Shown here in pieces: positions 52,576 to 61,344 of a stretch of DNA of 64,000 nt. The notes under the pieces were generated by a model. It did no database searches. It saw only the letters and a program-made list of their open reading frames with translations, and was not told where the DNA came from. Position numbers and translations under genes: made by a program. This DNA comes from Ancylobacter sp. TS-1 (lineage in GTDB: Bacteria > Pseudomonadota > Alphaproteobacteria > Rhizobiales > Xanthobacteraceae): the NCBI RefSeq assembly GCF_009223885.1, contig NZ_CP045144.1:3522001-3586000 (forward strand), given 5' to 3'. How positions within the stretch are numbered: the first letter of the stretch is position 1; every line of letters begins with the position of its first letter.

Positions 52576-55028
52576 GGACGGTTCCCTTCGACATTGGGGA
52601 TCAGATTGGAGAGGTTGGGGATCAGATCAGCGGCCCAGTTCAGGCCGCGATGGCGCAGCCAAGCCTCAACGAAGCTGTCGTGGCCATGCACGGCGAAGAT
52701 CTTGCCGATGGCCTGCTGATCGGTCTTGGAGGAGGCGGCGCATAGCGCCAGCGCGATGTCGGACAGGCCGAGTTCGAACAGCCGGTTGCCGCGCCGTGAC
52801 TGGCAGTAATAGTCGCGTTTCGGTGTGGCCCGAGCGAGGATCTCGATCTGCCGGTCATTGAGGCCGAAGCGGCGATAGATGGCCGTGATCTGCGGCTCGA
52901 TGGCCCGCTCATTAGGGAGCAGGAGACGGGACGGGCAGCTCTCGATGATGGCGGGGGCGATCGCCGAGCCATCGATGTCGGACAGCGACTGCGTGGCGAA
53001 GATGACGGAGGCGTTCTTCTTGCGCAGGGTCTTCAGCCATTCCCGCAGCTGGCCCGCGAAGCCCTCATCGTCCAGCGCTAGCCAGCCTTCATCGACGATG
53101 ATCAGGGTCGGCGATCCATCGAGCCGGTCCTCGATCCGATGGAACAGATAGGCGAGCACCGCCGGCGCGGCCTCCGTCCCGATCAGTCCTTCGGTCTCAA
53201 ACGCCTGGACGTTGGCCGAACCCAGATGCTCACTCTCCGCATCCAGCAGCCGGCCCCATGCGCCGCCGATGCAGTAGGGACGCAGCGCCTGTTTGAGGTC
53301 GTTGGATTGCAGGAGGACGCAGAGGCCCGTAAGCGTACGCTCCTCGACCGGCGCGGAGGCGAGCGAGGTCAGCGCCGTCCAGATGTGCTCCTTCACCTCC
53401 GGCGTGATGGAAACGCCTTCGCGGGTGAGAAGGCCCAGAATCCAATCCGCAGCCCAGGCGCGCTCGGTAGCTTCATCGATGCACGCAAGTGGCTGGAGCG
53501 AAACACTCTCTGCACTCCCTTCGCTGAGACTGCCGCCGAGATCGTGCCAGTCGCCGCCCATGCCGAGCGCGGCGGCGCGGATCGAGCCGCCGAAGTCGAA
53601 GGCAAACACCTGCGAACCAGGATAGCGCCGGAACTGCAGCGCCATCAGCGCCAGTAGGACCGACTTGCCCGCGCCGGTCGGGCCGACGACGAGGGTGTGG
53701 CCGACATCGCCGACATGGAGGCAGAACCGGAACGGGGTCGAGCCCTCAGTCTTGCCGAACAGCAGCGGTGGTGCATTGAAATGCACGTCCTTCGCCTCCC
53801 CTGCCCACACCGCTGAGAGCGGGATCATGTGGGCGAGGTTCAGCGTCGAGATCGGGGGCTGGCGGACATTGGCGTAAGTCTGGCCTGGCAGTGAGCCGAG
53901 CCAGGCGTCGACGGCATTGATGGTCTCCGACATCACCGTGAAATCGCGGCCCTGGATGACCTTCTCGACCCGCCGCAGCTTCTCATCCGCGGTGCGCGGG
54001 TCGGGATCCCATACCGTGACCGTCGCGGTGACATAGGCGATGCCGGCATGGTCGGCGCCGAGCTCCTGCAGCGCGAGGTCGGCATCGGCCGCCTTGTTCG
54101 CTGCATCCGAGTCCATGAGGACGGATTGCTCGTTGGTCATCACCTCCTTCAGGATCACGGCGATGGATTTGCGCTTGGCAAACCACTGACGGCGGATCTT
54201 GGTGAGCAGCCGGACGGCATCCGTCTTGTCGAGAAGGATCGCCCGGGTCGACCAGCGATAGGGAAAGGCCAGCCGGTTGAGCTCATCGAGCAGGCCCGGC
54301 GTCGTCACGGTGGGAAAACCGGTGATAGTCAGGATACGCAGATGCTGGTCGCCAAGGCGCGGCTCCAGCCCGCCGGTCAGCGGCTGATCGGCCAGTAGGG
54401 CATCGAGATAGATCGGCGTTTCCGGCACACGGACACGATGCCGGTGTGTCGAGATACAGCCATGCAGATAGCTCAGCGTCTCGCTGTCATCGAGCCAGCG
54501 GCATTCCGGCATGAAGGCGTCGATGAGGTTGAGGAGGCGATCGGTTCGGTCGGCAAAGCCGCGCAACGTCTCATGGGGATCAAGGCTCGCCTTGTCCCGC
54601 CCTTCATAGAGCCAGCCTTCGGTGCGCGCGGCATCCTCAGCCGGCGGCAGGAAAGTGAAGGTCAGGAAGTAGCTCGACTCGAAATGGCTACTGGCCTCTT
54701 CGAAATCCGCCCGCCGCTCGGCCTCGACCAGCGCGGAGGCGGCATCAGGGAAGTTGCTCGCCGGATAGGTCGCGGCGGCCTGGCGCCGTGCCTCGACAAA
54801 AATGGCCCAGCCCGAGCCGAGGCGGCGGAAGGCATTGTTCAGCCGCCCGGCGACCGCGACCAGTTCGGCCGGCACGGCACTGTCGAGGTCCGGCCCGCGA
54901 AACCGCGCCGTGCGCTGGAACGAGCCATCCTTGTTCAGCACGATGCCTGGGGCGACCAGTGCCGCCCAGGGCAGGAAATCGGCGAGGCGGCGGTTGCGGC
55001 TGCGATACTCCGAGAGGTTCATCATCAT
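52572..55028 (-). CDS. trbE: Conjugal transfer ATPase TrbE (VirB4-like)
   Basis: The largest motor of the secretion system, driving pilus assembly and transfer. The 818-residue protein has an N-terminal CagE/VirB4 domain (SRNRRLADFLPWAALVAPGIVLNKDGSF) and a C-terminal RecA-like ATPase domain with Walker A VVGPTGAGKSVL, Walker B TLIIVDEGWLAL and the Gln sensor in SVIFATQSLSDID. Three consecutive ATGs (55028, 55025, 55022) make the exact start uncertain. The first is 10 bases after the trbD stop. Confidence 0.94.
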   Translation of the reverse strand: MMMNLSEYRSRNRRLADFLPWAALVAPGIVLNKDGSFQRTARFRGPDLDSAVPAELVAVAGRLNNAFRRLGSGWAIFVEARRQAAATYPASNFPDAASALVEAERRADFEEASSHFESSYFLTFTFLPPAEDAARTEGWLYEGRDKASLDPHETLRGFADRTDRLLNLIDAFMPECRWLDDSETLSYLHGCISTHRHRVRVPETPIYLDALLADQPLTGGLEPRLGDQHLRILTITGFPTVTTPGLLDELNRLAFPYRWSTRAILLDKTDAVRLLTKIRRQWFAKRKSIAVILKEVMTNEQSVLMDSDAANKAADADLALQELGADHAGIAYVTATVTVWDPDPRTADEKLRRVEKVIQGRDFTVMSETINAVDAWLGSLPGQTYANVRQPPISTLNLAHMIPLSAVWAGEAKDVHFNAPPLLFGKTEGSTPFRFCLHVGDVGHTLVVGPTGAGKSVLLALMALQFRRYPGSQVFAFDFGGSIRAAALGMGGDWHDLGGSLSEGSAESVSLQPLACIDEATERAWAADWILGLLTREGVSITPEVKEHIWTALTSLASAPVEERTLTGLCVLLQSNDLKQALRPYCIGGAWGRLLDAESEHLGSANVQAFETEGLIGTEAAPAVLAYLFHRIEDRLDGSPTLIIVDEGWLALDDEGFAGQLREWLKTLRKKNASVIFATQSLSDIDGSAIAPAIIESCPSRLLLPNERAIEPQITAIYRRFGLNDRQIEILARATPKRDYYCQSRRGNRLFELGLSDIALALCAASSKTDQQAIGKIFAVHGHDSFVEAWLRHRGLNWAADLIPNLSNLIPNVEGNRP

Positions 55029-55038
55029 GGCATCTCGC

Positions 55039-55308
55039 TCAGAATGAGAGATGCGCGGGGATGCGCAGATGCCGGCGTACCACCTCGACAAAAAGCGGAT
55101 CGCGCTTCGCGGCCCACACCGCCGCGACATGGCCGATCATCCCGATGGCAAGGCCGACCAGCCACAGGCGCAGGCCGAGGCCGACGGCGCCGGCGAGCGT
55201 GCCGTTCAGGATGGCGATGGCACGGGGCGCGCCGCCGAGCAGAATGGGCTCGGTCAGTGCCCGGTGGACCGGCACGCTGAAGCCGGGCACCTCGATTGGC
55301 TCAGCCAT
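55039..55308 (-). CDS. trbD: Conjugal transfer protein TrbD (VirB3-like)
   Basis: A small inner-membrane protein of 89 residues that acts with TrbE. It has the characteristic start PIEVPGFSVPVHRALTEPILLGGAPR, two adjoining membrane helices (AIAILNGTLAGAVGLGL and WLVGLAIGMIGHVAAVWA) and the ending RDPLFVEVVRRHLRIPAHLSF. Its ATG overlaps the trbC stop by one base. Confidence 0.93.
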   Translation of the reverse strand: MAEPIEVPGFSVPVHRALTEPILLGGAPRAIAILNGTLAGAVGLGLRLWLVGLAIGMIGHVAAVWAAKRDPLFVEVVRRHLRIPAHLSF

Positions 55309-55640
55309 CAGATGAGCGCTCCGCCGCCGAAGGAGAAGAACGACAGGAAGAAGCTCGAGGCGGCGAAAGCGATCGACAGGCCGAACACGATCTGGATCAA
55401 CCGGCGGAAGCCGCCCGACGTATCGCCGAAGGCCAGAGCCAGCCCGGTCGAGATGATGACGATGACGGCGATGATCTTGGCGACGGGGCCTTCGATCGAT
55501 TGCAGGATCGACTCCAGCGGCGCCTCCCATGGCATGGAGGAACCTGCGGCATGCGCGCTGGCCGTGGCCAAAAGGCTGATGCAGGTGGCAGAAATGGCCA
55601 GCTGGGCCGCGCTGCGGGCGCGATTGAGCGATCGGATCAT
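55308..55640 (-). CDS. trbC: Conjugal transfer pilin TrbC (VirB2-like)
   Basis: The pilin subunit precursor of 110 residues. A long signal peptide ends near residue 31 (TASAHA-AG), followed by SSMPWEAPLESILQSIEGPVAKIIAVIVIISTGLALAFGD and a second hydrophobic helix LIQIVFGLSIAFAASSFFLSFF. In RP4 the mature pilin is cyclised by TraF. No traF is in the window. The ATG at 55640 overlaps the trbB stop (ATGA). Confidence 0.92.
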   Translation of the reverse strand: MIRSLNRARSAAQLAISATCISLLATASAHAAGSSMPWEAPLESILQSIEGPVAKIIAVIVIISTGLALAFGDTSGGFRRLIQIVFGLSIAFAASSFFLSFFSFGGGALI

Positions 55641-56608
55641 GTGAGATCTCCGGTGAGGACGGGGGTGACGCGGTAATCGCCATCGGGGCCAAGGCCCTCG
55701 ATAGATCCGAGTTCGGTGAGCCGGCGCGCCGCGCCGCGGCCCGAGAGCACCGCGATGACGTCGATGGTCTCGGCGATCAACGCGCGGGGCACGGTGACGA
55801 CGGCTTCCTGGATGAGCTGTTCCATCCGCCGCAGCGCGCCGATGGCGCTGCCGGCATGGATGGTGCCGATGCCGCCAGGATGGCCGGTGCCCCAGGCCTT
55901 CAGCAGGTCGAGAGCTTCCGCACCGCGCACCTCCCCGACCGGGATGCGGTCGGGACGCAGGCGCAGCGCCGAGCGAACGAGATCGGACAGCGTCGCCACG
56001 CCATCCTTGGTGTGCATGGCGACGAGATTCGGCGCGGCGCATTTCAGCTCGCGCGTATCCTCGATCAGGACGACGCGATCGGAGGTTTTTGCGACCTCAG
56101 CGAGCAGCGCATTGGTGAGCGTGGTTTTTCCGGTCGAGGTGCCGCCCGCGACAAGTATGTTGGCGCGGGACGCCACGGCCGAGCGCAAGGCTTCGGCCTG
56201 TCCGCCGGACATGATCCCGGCGCGGACATAGTCCTCCAGCGTGAACACCGCGACGGCGGGCTTGCGGATGGCGAATGTCGGTGCCGCGACCACCGGCGGT
56301 AGCAGGCCCTCGAACCGTTCTCCCGTCTCGGGCAGTTCGGCTGAAACGCGCGGGGCGCCCGCATGAACCTCGGCGCCGACGTGATGGGCGACCAGACGCA
56401 CGATGCGCTCGCCATCCGCTGCCGACAGCTGTTCACCCGTGTCGCACAACCCTTCCGAGAGCCGGTCGATCCACAGCCGCCCGTCCGGGTTCAGCATCAC
56501 CTCGACGACTTCAGGGTCTTCCAGATGCCGGGCGATCGCCGGACCCAGTGCCGTACGCAGCATCCGTGCGCCGCGGGCAAAACCCTGATGATGTTGTGCT
56601 GCCGCCAT
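55637..56608 (-). CDS. trbB: Conjugal transfer ATPase TrbB (VirB11-like)
   Basis: Hexameric traffic ATPase at the base of the secretion channel, 323 residues. The N-terminal domain has [18 protein letters not shown]. The RecA-like domain has Walker [16 protein letters not shown] (about 152-166), Asp box [10 protein letters not shown], Walker [32 protein letters not shown] and the His box TIHAGSA. It is the first gene of the trb operon. A pair of inverted repeats lies immediately upstream. Confidence 0.94.
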   Translation of the reverse strand: MAAAQHHQGFARGARMLRTALGPAIARHLEDPEVVEVMLNPDGRLWIDRLSEGLCDTGEQLSAADGERIVRLVAHHVGAEVHAGAPRVSAELPETGERFEGLLPPVVAAPTFAIRKPAVAVFTLEDYVRAGIMSGGQAEALRSAVASRANILVAGGTSTGKTTLTNALLAEVAKTSDRVVLIEDTRELKCAAPNLVAMHTKDGVATLSDLVRSALRLRPDRIPVGEVRGAEALDLLKAWGTGHPGGIGTIHAGSAIGALRRMEQLIQEAVVTVPRALIAETIDVIAVLSGRGAARRLTELGSIEGLGPDGDYRVTPVLTGDLT

Positions 56609-56613
56609 CCGAA

Positions 56614-56660
56614 CCCCGACAATGCCGGGGTCATGACGATCTCATCCCGGGTGGGGATGA
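56614..56660 (-). promoter_or_regulatory. Inverted repeats at the head of the trb operon
   Basis: Two hairpin-forming repeats stand just before the trbB ATG: CCCCG-N7-CGGGG (56614-56630), which covers the ribosome-binding position, and TCATCCC-N5-GGGATGA (56642-56660). GTCATGAC lies between them. They are suited to bind a ribbon-helix-helix or LysR-type regulator, or to mask trbB translation. No consensus promoter is evident. Confidence 0.5.
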
Positions 56661-56782
56661 TTAAAAGAGCCCGATATTAGGCCGGTTCAACAGGATTCGA
56701 TCCGCGTCGCAGCGTGGCGTGCAATGACAGGCGAACGGCGGAACTGCTGCAGTGATCGGAAGCGGCATAGGGAGCCTCCGCT

Positions 56783-57682
56783 TCACGGCTTGAAACAATG
56801 CTCTCTATGCCAGCGCAGGAAATGGGGATGGGGTCGCTCGATCAGTCTGCGGGGCGCGATGGCGCGGCCGTCTTTGTTGATGAAGGCGCGCACGCCTTCG
56901 GGATCGTTGGTCTGCCGGGAAATGAGGATGTCCAGATCATCCGAGAGGCTGATCAGTCCGCGATCGAACATCCAGTGTGCCGTGCCAGAAAGCGCCAACC
57001 CGTTGCTGACGATGTCGGGGCCACTCGCTTCGACAGGCCGGATATGCGCGGCTGCCACCTCGGCGCGCCCGCCGCCATTGATCAGCTTGAGCCCGCTGAT
57101 GGCACAGCGCTCGTCATAGGCGCGCAGCACGACGCGCCGGAAGATGCGGTCGCGGACGATACGAGAGGAGAAAACGTCGATGCGCTCGCGGGGCTGCTCG
57201 AACGCGAATGGCGCCTGTTCTTCTTCAAAGCCTGAGAGGGACGCACCCTCGTCGACGCGGGGCAGCAGCGGCTCGCTGTCATTCAGCCCGAGCGTGACGA
57301 TCCGGTTGAAATCCTCCGGCGAGAGCGGACGCACGGCGGCTTGCGCACGCCCCGAAATGCGCCCGTCAGCGTTCAGCACACCGCGCTCGACGACGCCATC
57401 CGCATCGGTGAACGGCACCGGGTTGGCAAAATCGAGATAGCTGCCCGGTTCGATGAGAGCGAGATACATGCCCGGAGCGGTGGGATCGGGAACGACGCGC
57501 TCGACCCTGGCGATCGCGAAATAGCCACGGGTCTCCGTCACTTTCCGGGGTTCGTAGTAGACGATCCAGTCGCCGACGCAGGCCTCGACGCGTCCCAGAT
57601 ATGGGCGCGGGAACTGATACCGCTCAGCCGGGCTGTCGTCATAGATCGAGTCCGAGCGGTGAATGAAAACGCCGAATCCCAT
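56783..57682 (-). CDS. HNH endonuclease with unusual N-terminal domain
   Basis: A 299-residue probable nuclease. The C-terminal third is an HNH_2-type domain: RRVVLRAYDERCAISGLKL with C193, the histidine of VAAAHIRPVEASG (H213), the asparagine of GPDIVSNGLALSGTAHWMFDRGLI (N227) and H236. Residues 1-120 form a separate domain (FGVFIHRSDSIYDDSPAERYQFPRPYLGRVEACVGDWIVYYEPRK...GYFAIARVERV) resembling EVE/PUA-like nucleotide-reading modules that pair with HNH or McrA-type nucleases. That suggests a modification-dependent restriction enzyme. It is ICE cargo, divergent from fic. Confidence 0.75.
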   Translation of the reverse strand: MGFGVFIHRSDSIYDDSPAERYQFPRPYLGRVEACVGDWIVYYEPRKVTETRGYFAIARVERVVPDPTAPGMYLALIEPGSYLDFANPVPFTDADGVVERGVLNADGRISGRAQAAVRPLSPEDFNRIVTLGLNDSEPLLPRVDEGASLSGFEEEQAPFAFEQPRERIDVFSSRIVRDRIFRRVVLRAYDERCAISGLKLINGGGRAEVAAAHIRPVEASGPDIVSNGLALSGTAHWMFDRGLISLSDDLDILISRQTNDPEGVRAFINKDGRAIAPRRLIERPHPHFLRWHREHCFKP

Positions 57683-57813
57683 GTGCCATCCCTGATCCCC
57701 ATTCGATCGTATCGCAGAATGGGCATCATTCGGCAGCAGGGGGCCATTCCCCCTGTCGCGCGCGTCACGTTATCGACCCAGCATCACGCTCTGAGTTCTC
57801 CTTCGACGGCCAT

Positions 57814-57885
57814 GAGCGATAGGACGGCTATCTATCAATCACGTGTCCGCTATTATGTGAGCGATAGAAGGAGACCCTATCGCTC
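57814..57885 (+). promoter_or_regulatory. Triple GAGCGATAG repeat with ribosome site in a hairpin loop
   Basis: GAGCGATAG occurs at 57814-57822 and 57859-57867 and inverted as CTATCGCTC at 57877-57885, directly before the fic ATG. The last two form a perfect 9-base-pair stem whose 9-base loop AAGGAGACC contains the Shine-Dalgarno sequence. The first copy forms its own GATAG-N5-CTATC palindrome (57818-57832). This can be a repressor operator, an RNA switch, or both. Confidence 0.8.
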
Positions 57886-58986
57886 ATGGTGTGGAACTGG
57901 ACGCAGCACGGCTGGCCGCATTTTGCCTATGATCCGGTCGCCCTCGAACCGCTGGAGCGGCGCTTCCTGCTGCTCACCGGCGAGGTGATCGGTGCGGTCC
58001 GGCATGTCAGCGAGGGCGAGCGGGACCTGCTGCGGATCGAACTCCTCAGCGACGAGGCGGTCAAGACCAGCGCGATCGAAGGGGAGACGCTGGATCGCCT
58101 CAGCGTGCAATCCTCCCTGCGCCGCCAGCTCGGCCTCGACACAGACAATCGCAACGTGAAGCCAAAGGAACGAGGCATCGCGGAGATGATGGTCGATCTC
58201 TACCGGAGCTGGGCGGATCCCCTCGACGCCGACACGCTGTTCCGCTGGCACCGCATGTTGATGGCGGACAGACGGCATCTGGAAACGATCGGCGGCTACC
58301 GTCTCCATGAAGACGCGATGCAGATCGTGTCCGGCCGCCAGGATCGGCCGACGGTGCATTTCGAGGCGCCGCCATCCTCTCGGGTTCCGGAAGAGATGGC
58401 TGCCTATCTAACTTGGTTCAATGGCTCGGCCCCGGACGGCGACAATCCCCTGCCGGCACTTACCCGGGCCGGTATCGGACATCTCTATTTCGAAAGCATC
58501 CATCCCTTCGAGGACGGCAACGGACGCATCGGGCGAACGCTCGCTGAAAAATCCCTCGCACAGAACATCGGCCAGCCGACGCTGATCGCGCTCGCCCATA
58601 CCATCGAGCAGCATCGCAAGGCCTATTACGATCAGCTCGAGATCCATCAGCGGACGCTCGATGTCACGGGTTGGCTGGTCTATTTCGCGGAAACGATCAT
58701 CGCGGCCCAGCAGACAACGCTCGGCCGCGTCGCCTTCCACATCGCCAAGGCGCATTTCTACGATCGCTTCCGCGACAAGTTGAACGAACGGCAGGAAAAG
58801 GTGATCGCCCGTCTCTTCCGTGAGGGCCCTAGCGGCTTCACGGGCGGCCTGAGCGCGGAGAACTACCTCGCGATCACCGGCACCTCACGCCCCACCGCCA
58901 CGCGCGACCTGCACGATCTGGTCGAGAAAGGCGCCCTGACGCGAATTGGCGAGCGCCGCTACACGCGCTACCACCTGAACCTGTGA
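57886..58986 (+). CDS. Fic family protein with DUF4172 and inhibitory helix
   Basis: A 366-residue Fic enzyme, probably transferring AMP to a target protein. Residues 1-85 match DUF4172 (WNWTQHGWPHFAYDP) and contain the inhibitory motif TSAIEG (T61...E65 G66), the class II [S/T]xxxE[G/N] pattern that blocks the ATP site. The catalytic loop HPFEDGNGRIGR (206-217, H206) is fully intact. A winged helix at the C-terminus (LSAENYLAITGTSRPTATRDLHDLVEKGALTRIGERRYTRYHL) suggests DNA binding and autoregulation through the upstream repeats. It acts as a self-inhibited enzyme rather than a toxin with separate antitoxin. It lies in the ICE cargo. Confidence 0.88.
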   Translation: MVWNWTQHGWPHFAYDPVALEPLERRFLLLTGEVIGAVRHVSEGERDLLRIELLSDEAVKTSAIEGETLDRLSVQSSLRRQLGLDTDNRNVKPKERGIAEMMVDLYRSWADPLDADTLFRWHRMLMADRRHLETIGGYRLHEDAMQIVSGRQDRPTVHFEAPPSSRVPEEMAAYLTWFNGSAPDGDNPLPALTRAGIGHLYFESIHPFEDGNGRIGRTLAEKSLAQNIGQPTLIALAHTIEQHRKAYYDQLEIHQRTLDVTGWLVYFAETIIAAQQTTLGRVAFHIAKAHFYDRFRDKLNERQEKVIARLFREGPSGFTGGLSAENYLAITGTSRPTATRDLHDLVEKGALTRIGERRYTRYHLNL

Positions 58987-59066
58987 CCTGATGCTCGTTA
59001 TCGCGGCATGGCACCTGAGTACGTCGAACTTCTCCCCCTCGGAGGAGCCGGTGCCGCTGACGGCCG

Positions 59067-60020
59067 TCAGCACGTTTTGACGAGCGGCTCGTAAGGTTCG
59101 AACTTTATTTTACTCGCCCTCAGGCCGGCGCCGTCATTGGGGCGGTCGAGCACGAGAAATAGCCTCGATAGAGGATGGCCAGGATCGAGCAGCCATCGAC
59201 AAAGGGAGCGCGTCTTTGGCGAGAGCCCTACAGGCTCCAGACTGATGACTCCCTTTACAGGGAAGCGGCCCTGGCGTGTTACTGCATTGAAGTATTCTGC
59301 GAATGCTCCTGCCGCCAAATCTGAAATGGCCGCGAGATCCTCAATGGCTAGACTGCCATCGTCGGATAGCGTCGTCGCGCATCGGAGATGGCCAAGGTCG
59401 TGCTTAAGGTAGTGCACTCCCACCGCCGCAACGATCTTGGTAAGCTGCGTTAATTGGCCGTCGTTCGCCGCAATCTGGTCCTGGTCGACGATCCAAAGAA
59501 CGTTCTGGTTCGGGGCTGAAAAGCCCGCGACGAGGTAACTGCCCAGATGAGCTACTCTCAGGACCTGTTCCTGAACGGACTTCTTCCAGACTCCGAGCAA
59601 CTCTCGAGCTTCGTCGTCGTCGGAACGCTCGAACAGACTGCCCGTATTCTTGTCGACAGCGACAACAATCAGAGCCCCTTCGATCTCATTGGCCGCATTT
59701 ATAAAAACAGGTAAAGCTGATCGGCGGAAACGGTCGTTCAATGCCTTAAACGATAAGCGACGGGACTTGAGAATTTCTTGACGAAACGCCCGTTGCGCCT
59801 GAAACCACCAGTCATTAGCGTCTAAATCGAGCAGCAGAAACGCGTAGGTATCGTAACGCGAGCCAGCGTGGGAACCGCTGAAATCGGCGACCGACACGAG
59901 TTTCTGTCCTCTTGTGCCGTTAGGAAACCCTGGCGCCGAACTGACGTATTTTTCAAATATCTCGGATAGGACCGAACCAAGTCCCTGGCTTGAGAAACGA
60001 TCCGAGACGACGTGGATCAT
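59067..60020 (-). CDS. Unrecognised 317-residue protein of the TcmP operon, possible RNase H-like fold
   Basis: The third gene of an A/T-richer operon with TcmP and the three-Cys protein, starting 7 bases after TcmP. No signal peptide or membrane helix. Spaced acidic residues on predicted strands and a late helix, D46 in LVSVADFSGS, D179/D181 in VLWIVDQDQI and D234 in IEDLAAISDLAAGAFAEYF, resemble the DUF3800 type of RNase H-like protein, where such residues bind metal. The similarity is my reading of the pattern and is weak. In that case it would be the nuclease effector of the operon. Otherwise its role is unknown. Confidence 0.6.
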   Translation of the reverse strand: MIHVVSDRFSSQGLGSVLSEIFEKYVSSAPGFPNGTRGQKLVSVADFSGSHAGSRYDTYAFLLLDLDANDWWFQAQRAFRQEILKSRRLSFKALNDRFRRSALPVFINAANEIEGALIVVAVDKNTGSLFERSDDDEARELLGVWKKSVQEQVLRVAHLGSYLVAGFSAPNQNVLWIVDQDQIAANDGQLTQLTKIVAAVGVHYLKHDLGHLRCATTLSDDGSLAIEDLAAISDLAAGAFAEYFNAVTRQGRFPVKGVISLEPVGLSPKTRSLCRWLLDPGHPLSRLFLVLDRPNDGAGLRASKIKFEPYEPLVKTC

Positions 60021-60027
60021 GACAGCC

Positions 60028-61296
60028 CTATCGGCCGAGCTTCCGGATGAACGACTTTTGGGGACGGTTACGCACCTGATCGGTCCAGCTTAGGGCCTTG
60101 GCGGCGGGCCTTGGGCGGCCGTCTTCCGTGAAAACATCAATTTCGCTGTAGGCGTCGCGCAGTTGGACGATCGCTTCGGAAACGAGATCAAAGGTCAGTG
60201 GCGTCTCATTGCAATGCGCGCGAAATAGATCGCCGATCGTGACAGGCGTCGCCGCATCTGGCGCGTCATCGCGCACTAAGCGCGGAAGCTGATCTATTGC
60301 CGCGGCGAGGGAGTCCTTACGGGCGTCGACGCCGAAATCAAATTCGAGCTTCGCCTGATCCAGATTGATGCTGGGATCGAAGCCAAGAGCGTTGAAGCCG
60401 GCATCACCGGGGTGAACGAAAACATTGCTCATCGACCAATGCAGCCTTGCCATCTCGTCTCGAGCGCGGGTGTGCTTGGACAGATGCAGCAACCAGTAGG
60501 ATCTACGGCTATCAGCCGAACGGATAAAGAATGGCGTGTAGTAGTCTGCTCCTGTGCTGCAGATGATGTGCTTGTAGAGCATGCCTTGAATCACCTGACG
60601 CTGCCCCTGTTCAGTCTTGAGCGCCCTAATCACGTCGCCCATGGCGGGGTCAAGTTCGATTGCCTGCCCGCCCATGGTTCTCGCTGTCGCATCCGAAAAG
60701 TAGTCAATTAGTGAGTCAACTGAGAAGGTGATCAAGACCTCGGGATTACGAAGATCGGCGAAAATCTCGCGGATTGTCGCGAATGAAACCGCACTCCATC
60801 CATACTGATCCAAGAAGAATAACGACCGGTGGCTAGGGCCGCGGGCTTTAATCGCTCGTATAATTTCTGTCGATTGCTCCTCAAACAAACCCGTCAATAT
60901 TGTAATTGAATTTCCAACATCTTTCCCGAATTCAGAATTCATCAGTTCATGAGAAAGGAACTCAGTATGTTCCCGGCGCTTGTCAATGAAGAAAAATTGC
61001 GCCCTCATGGCAAATTCATTCTGCCGCGTCATCGTAAGGCCGACTGCAGCAGCCTTTACAGCCCGAAGAACTCTTAATGGGGATCCTGCAACAATCGTAG
61101 ACCCGTTTTGATAGGCGCCGCCGCCGCAAAAGCCATCTACCACCGTCAGGTTCAGCTCCCGACGCCGGGGATTGGACGAAAGAATGTTGATGTACCGTTC
61201 GATATAGCTGGCGAACACATCGTGTTTAGCGATGCTGTGAGTGCCGATCTTCGGCAAAGGCTGTCCCAATTTCCAGTCGTAATGCTTGACGGCCAT
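60028..61296 (-). CDS. tcmP: Three-Cys-motif partner protein TcmP
   Basis: A 422-residue protein with TcmP features: LPKIGTHSIAKHDVFASYIERYINIL at the N-terminus, a methyltransferase-like glycine loop TVVDGFCGGGAYQNG (52-65), GSPLRVLRAV (71-80), FFIDKRREHTEF as the acidic strand after it, and LFFLDQYGWSAVSFATIREIFADL. The fold is probably a Rossmann-type methyltransferase with a helical C-terminal half. The family is named for occurring beside three-Cys proteins, as here, where the DUF5131 gene is 48 bases upstream. Biochemical function is unknown. The composition is visibly A/T-richer than the trb genes, suggesting separate acquisition. Confidence 0.85.
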   Translation of the reverse strand: MAVKHYDWKLGQPLPKIGTHSIAKHDVFASYIERYINILSSNPRRRELNLTVVDGFCGGGAYQNGSTIVAGSPLRVLRAVKAAAVGLTMTRQNEFAMRAQFFFIDKRREHTEFLSHELMNSEFGKDVGNSITILTGLFEEQSTEIIRAIKARGPSHRSLFFLDQYGWSAVSFATIREIFADLRNPEVLITFSVDSLIDYFSDATARTMGGQAIELDPAMGDVIRALKTEQGQRQVIQGMLYKHIICSTGADYYTPFFIRSADSRRSYWLLHLSKHTRARDEMARLHWSMSNVFVHPGDAGFNALGFDPSINLDQAKLEFDFGVDARKDSLAAAIDQLPRLVRDDAPDAATPVTIGDLFRAHCNETPLTFDLVSEAIVQLRDAYSEIDVFTEDGRPRPAAKALSWTDQVRNRPQKSFIRKLGR

Positions 61297-61344
61297 ATTT
61301 GCCGCGACCTTTCAAATCGACAGCCCTGCAGACTACATGACTGA

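Noticed and set aside
57886..58986. Fic protein as a toxin with a separate antitoxin
   Set aside because: The inhibitory TSAIEG helix is within the same protein, and no small adjacent antitoxin gene is present.
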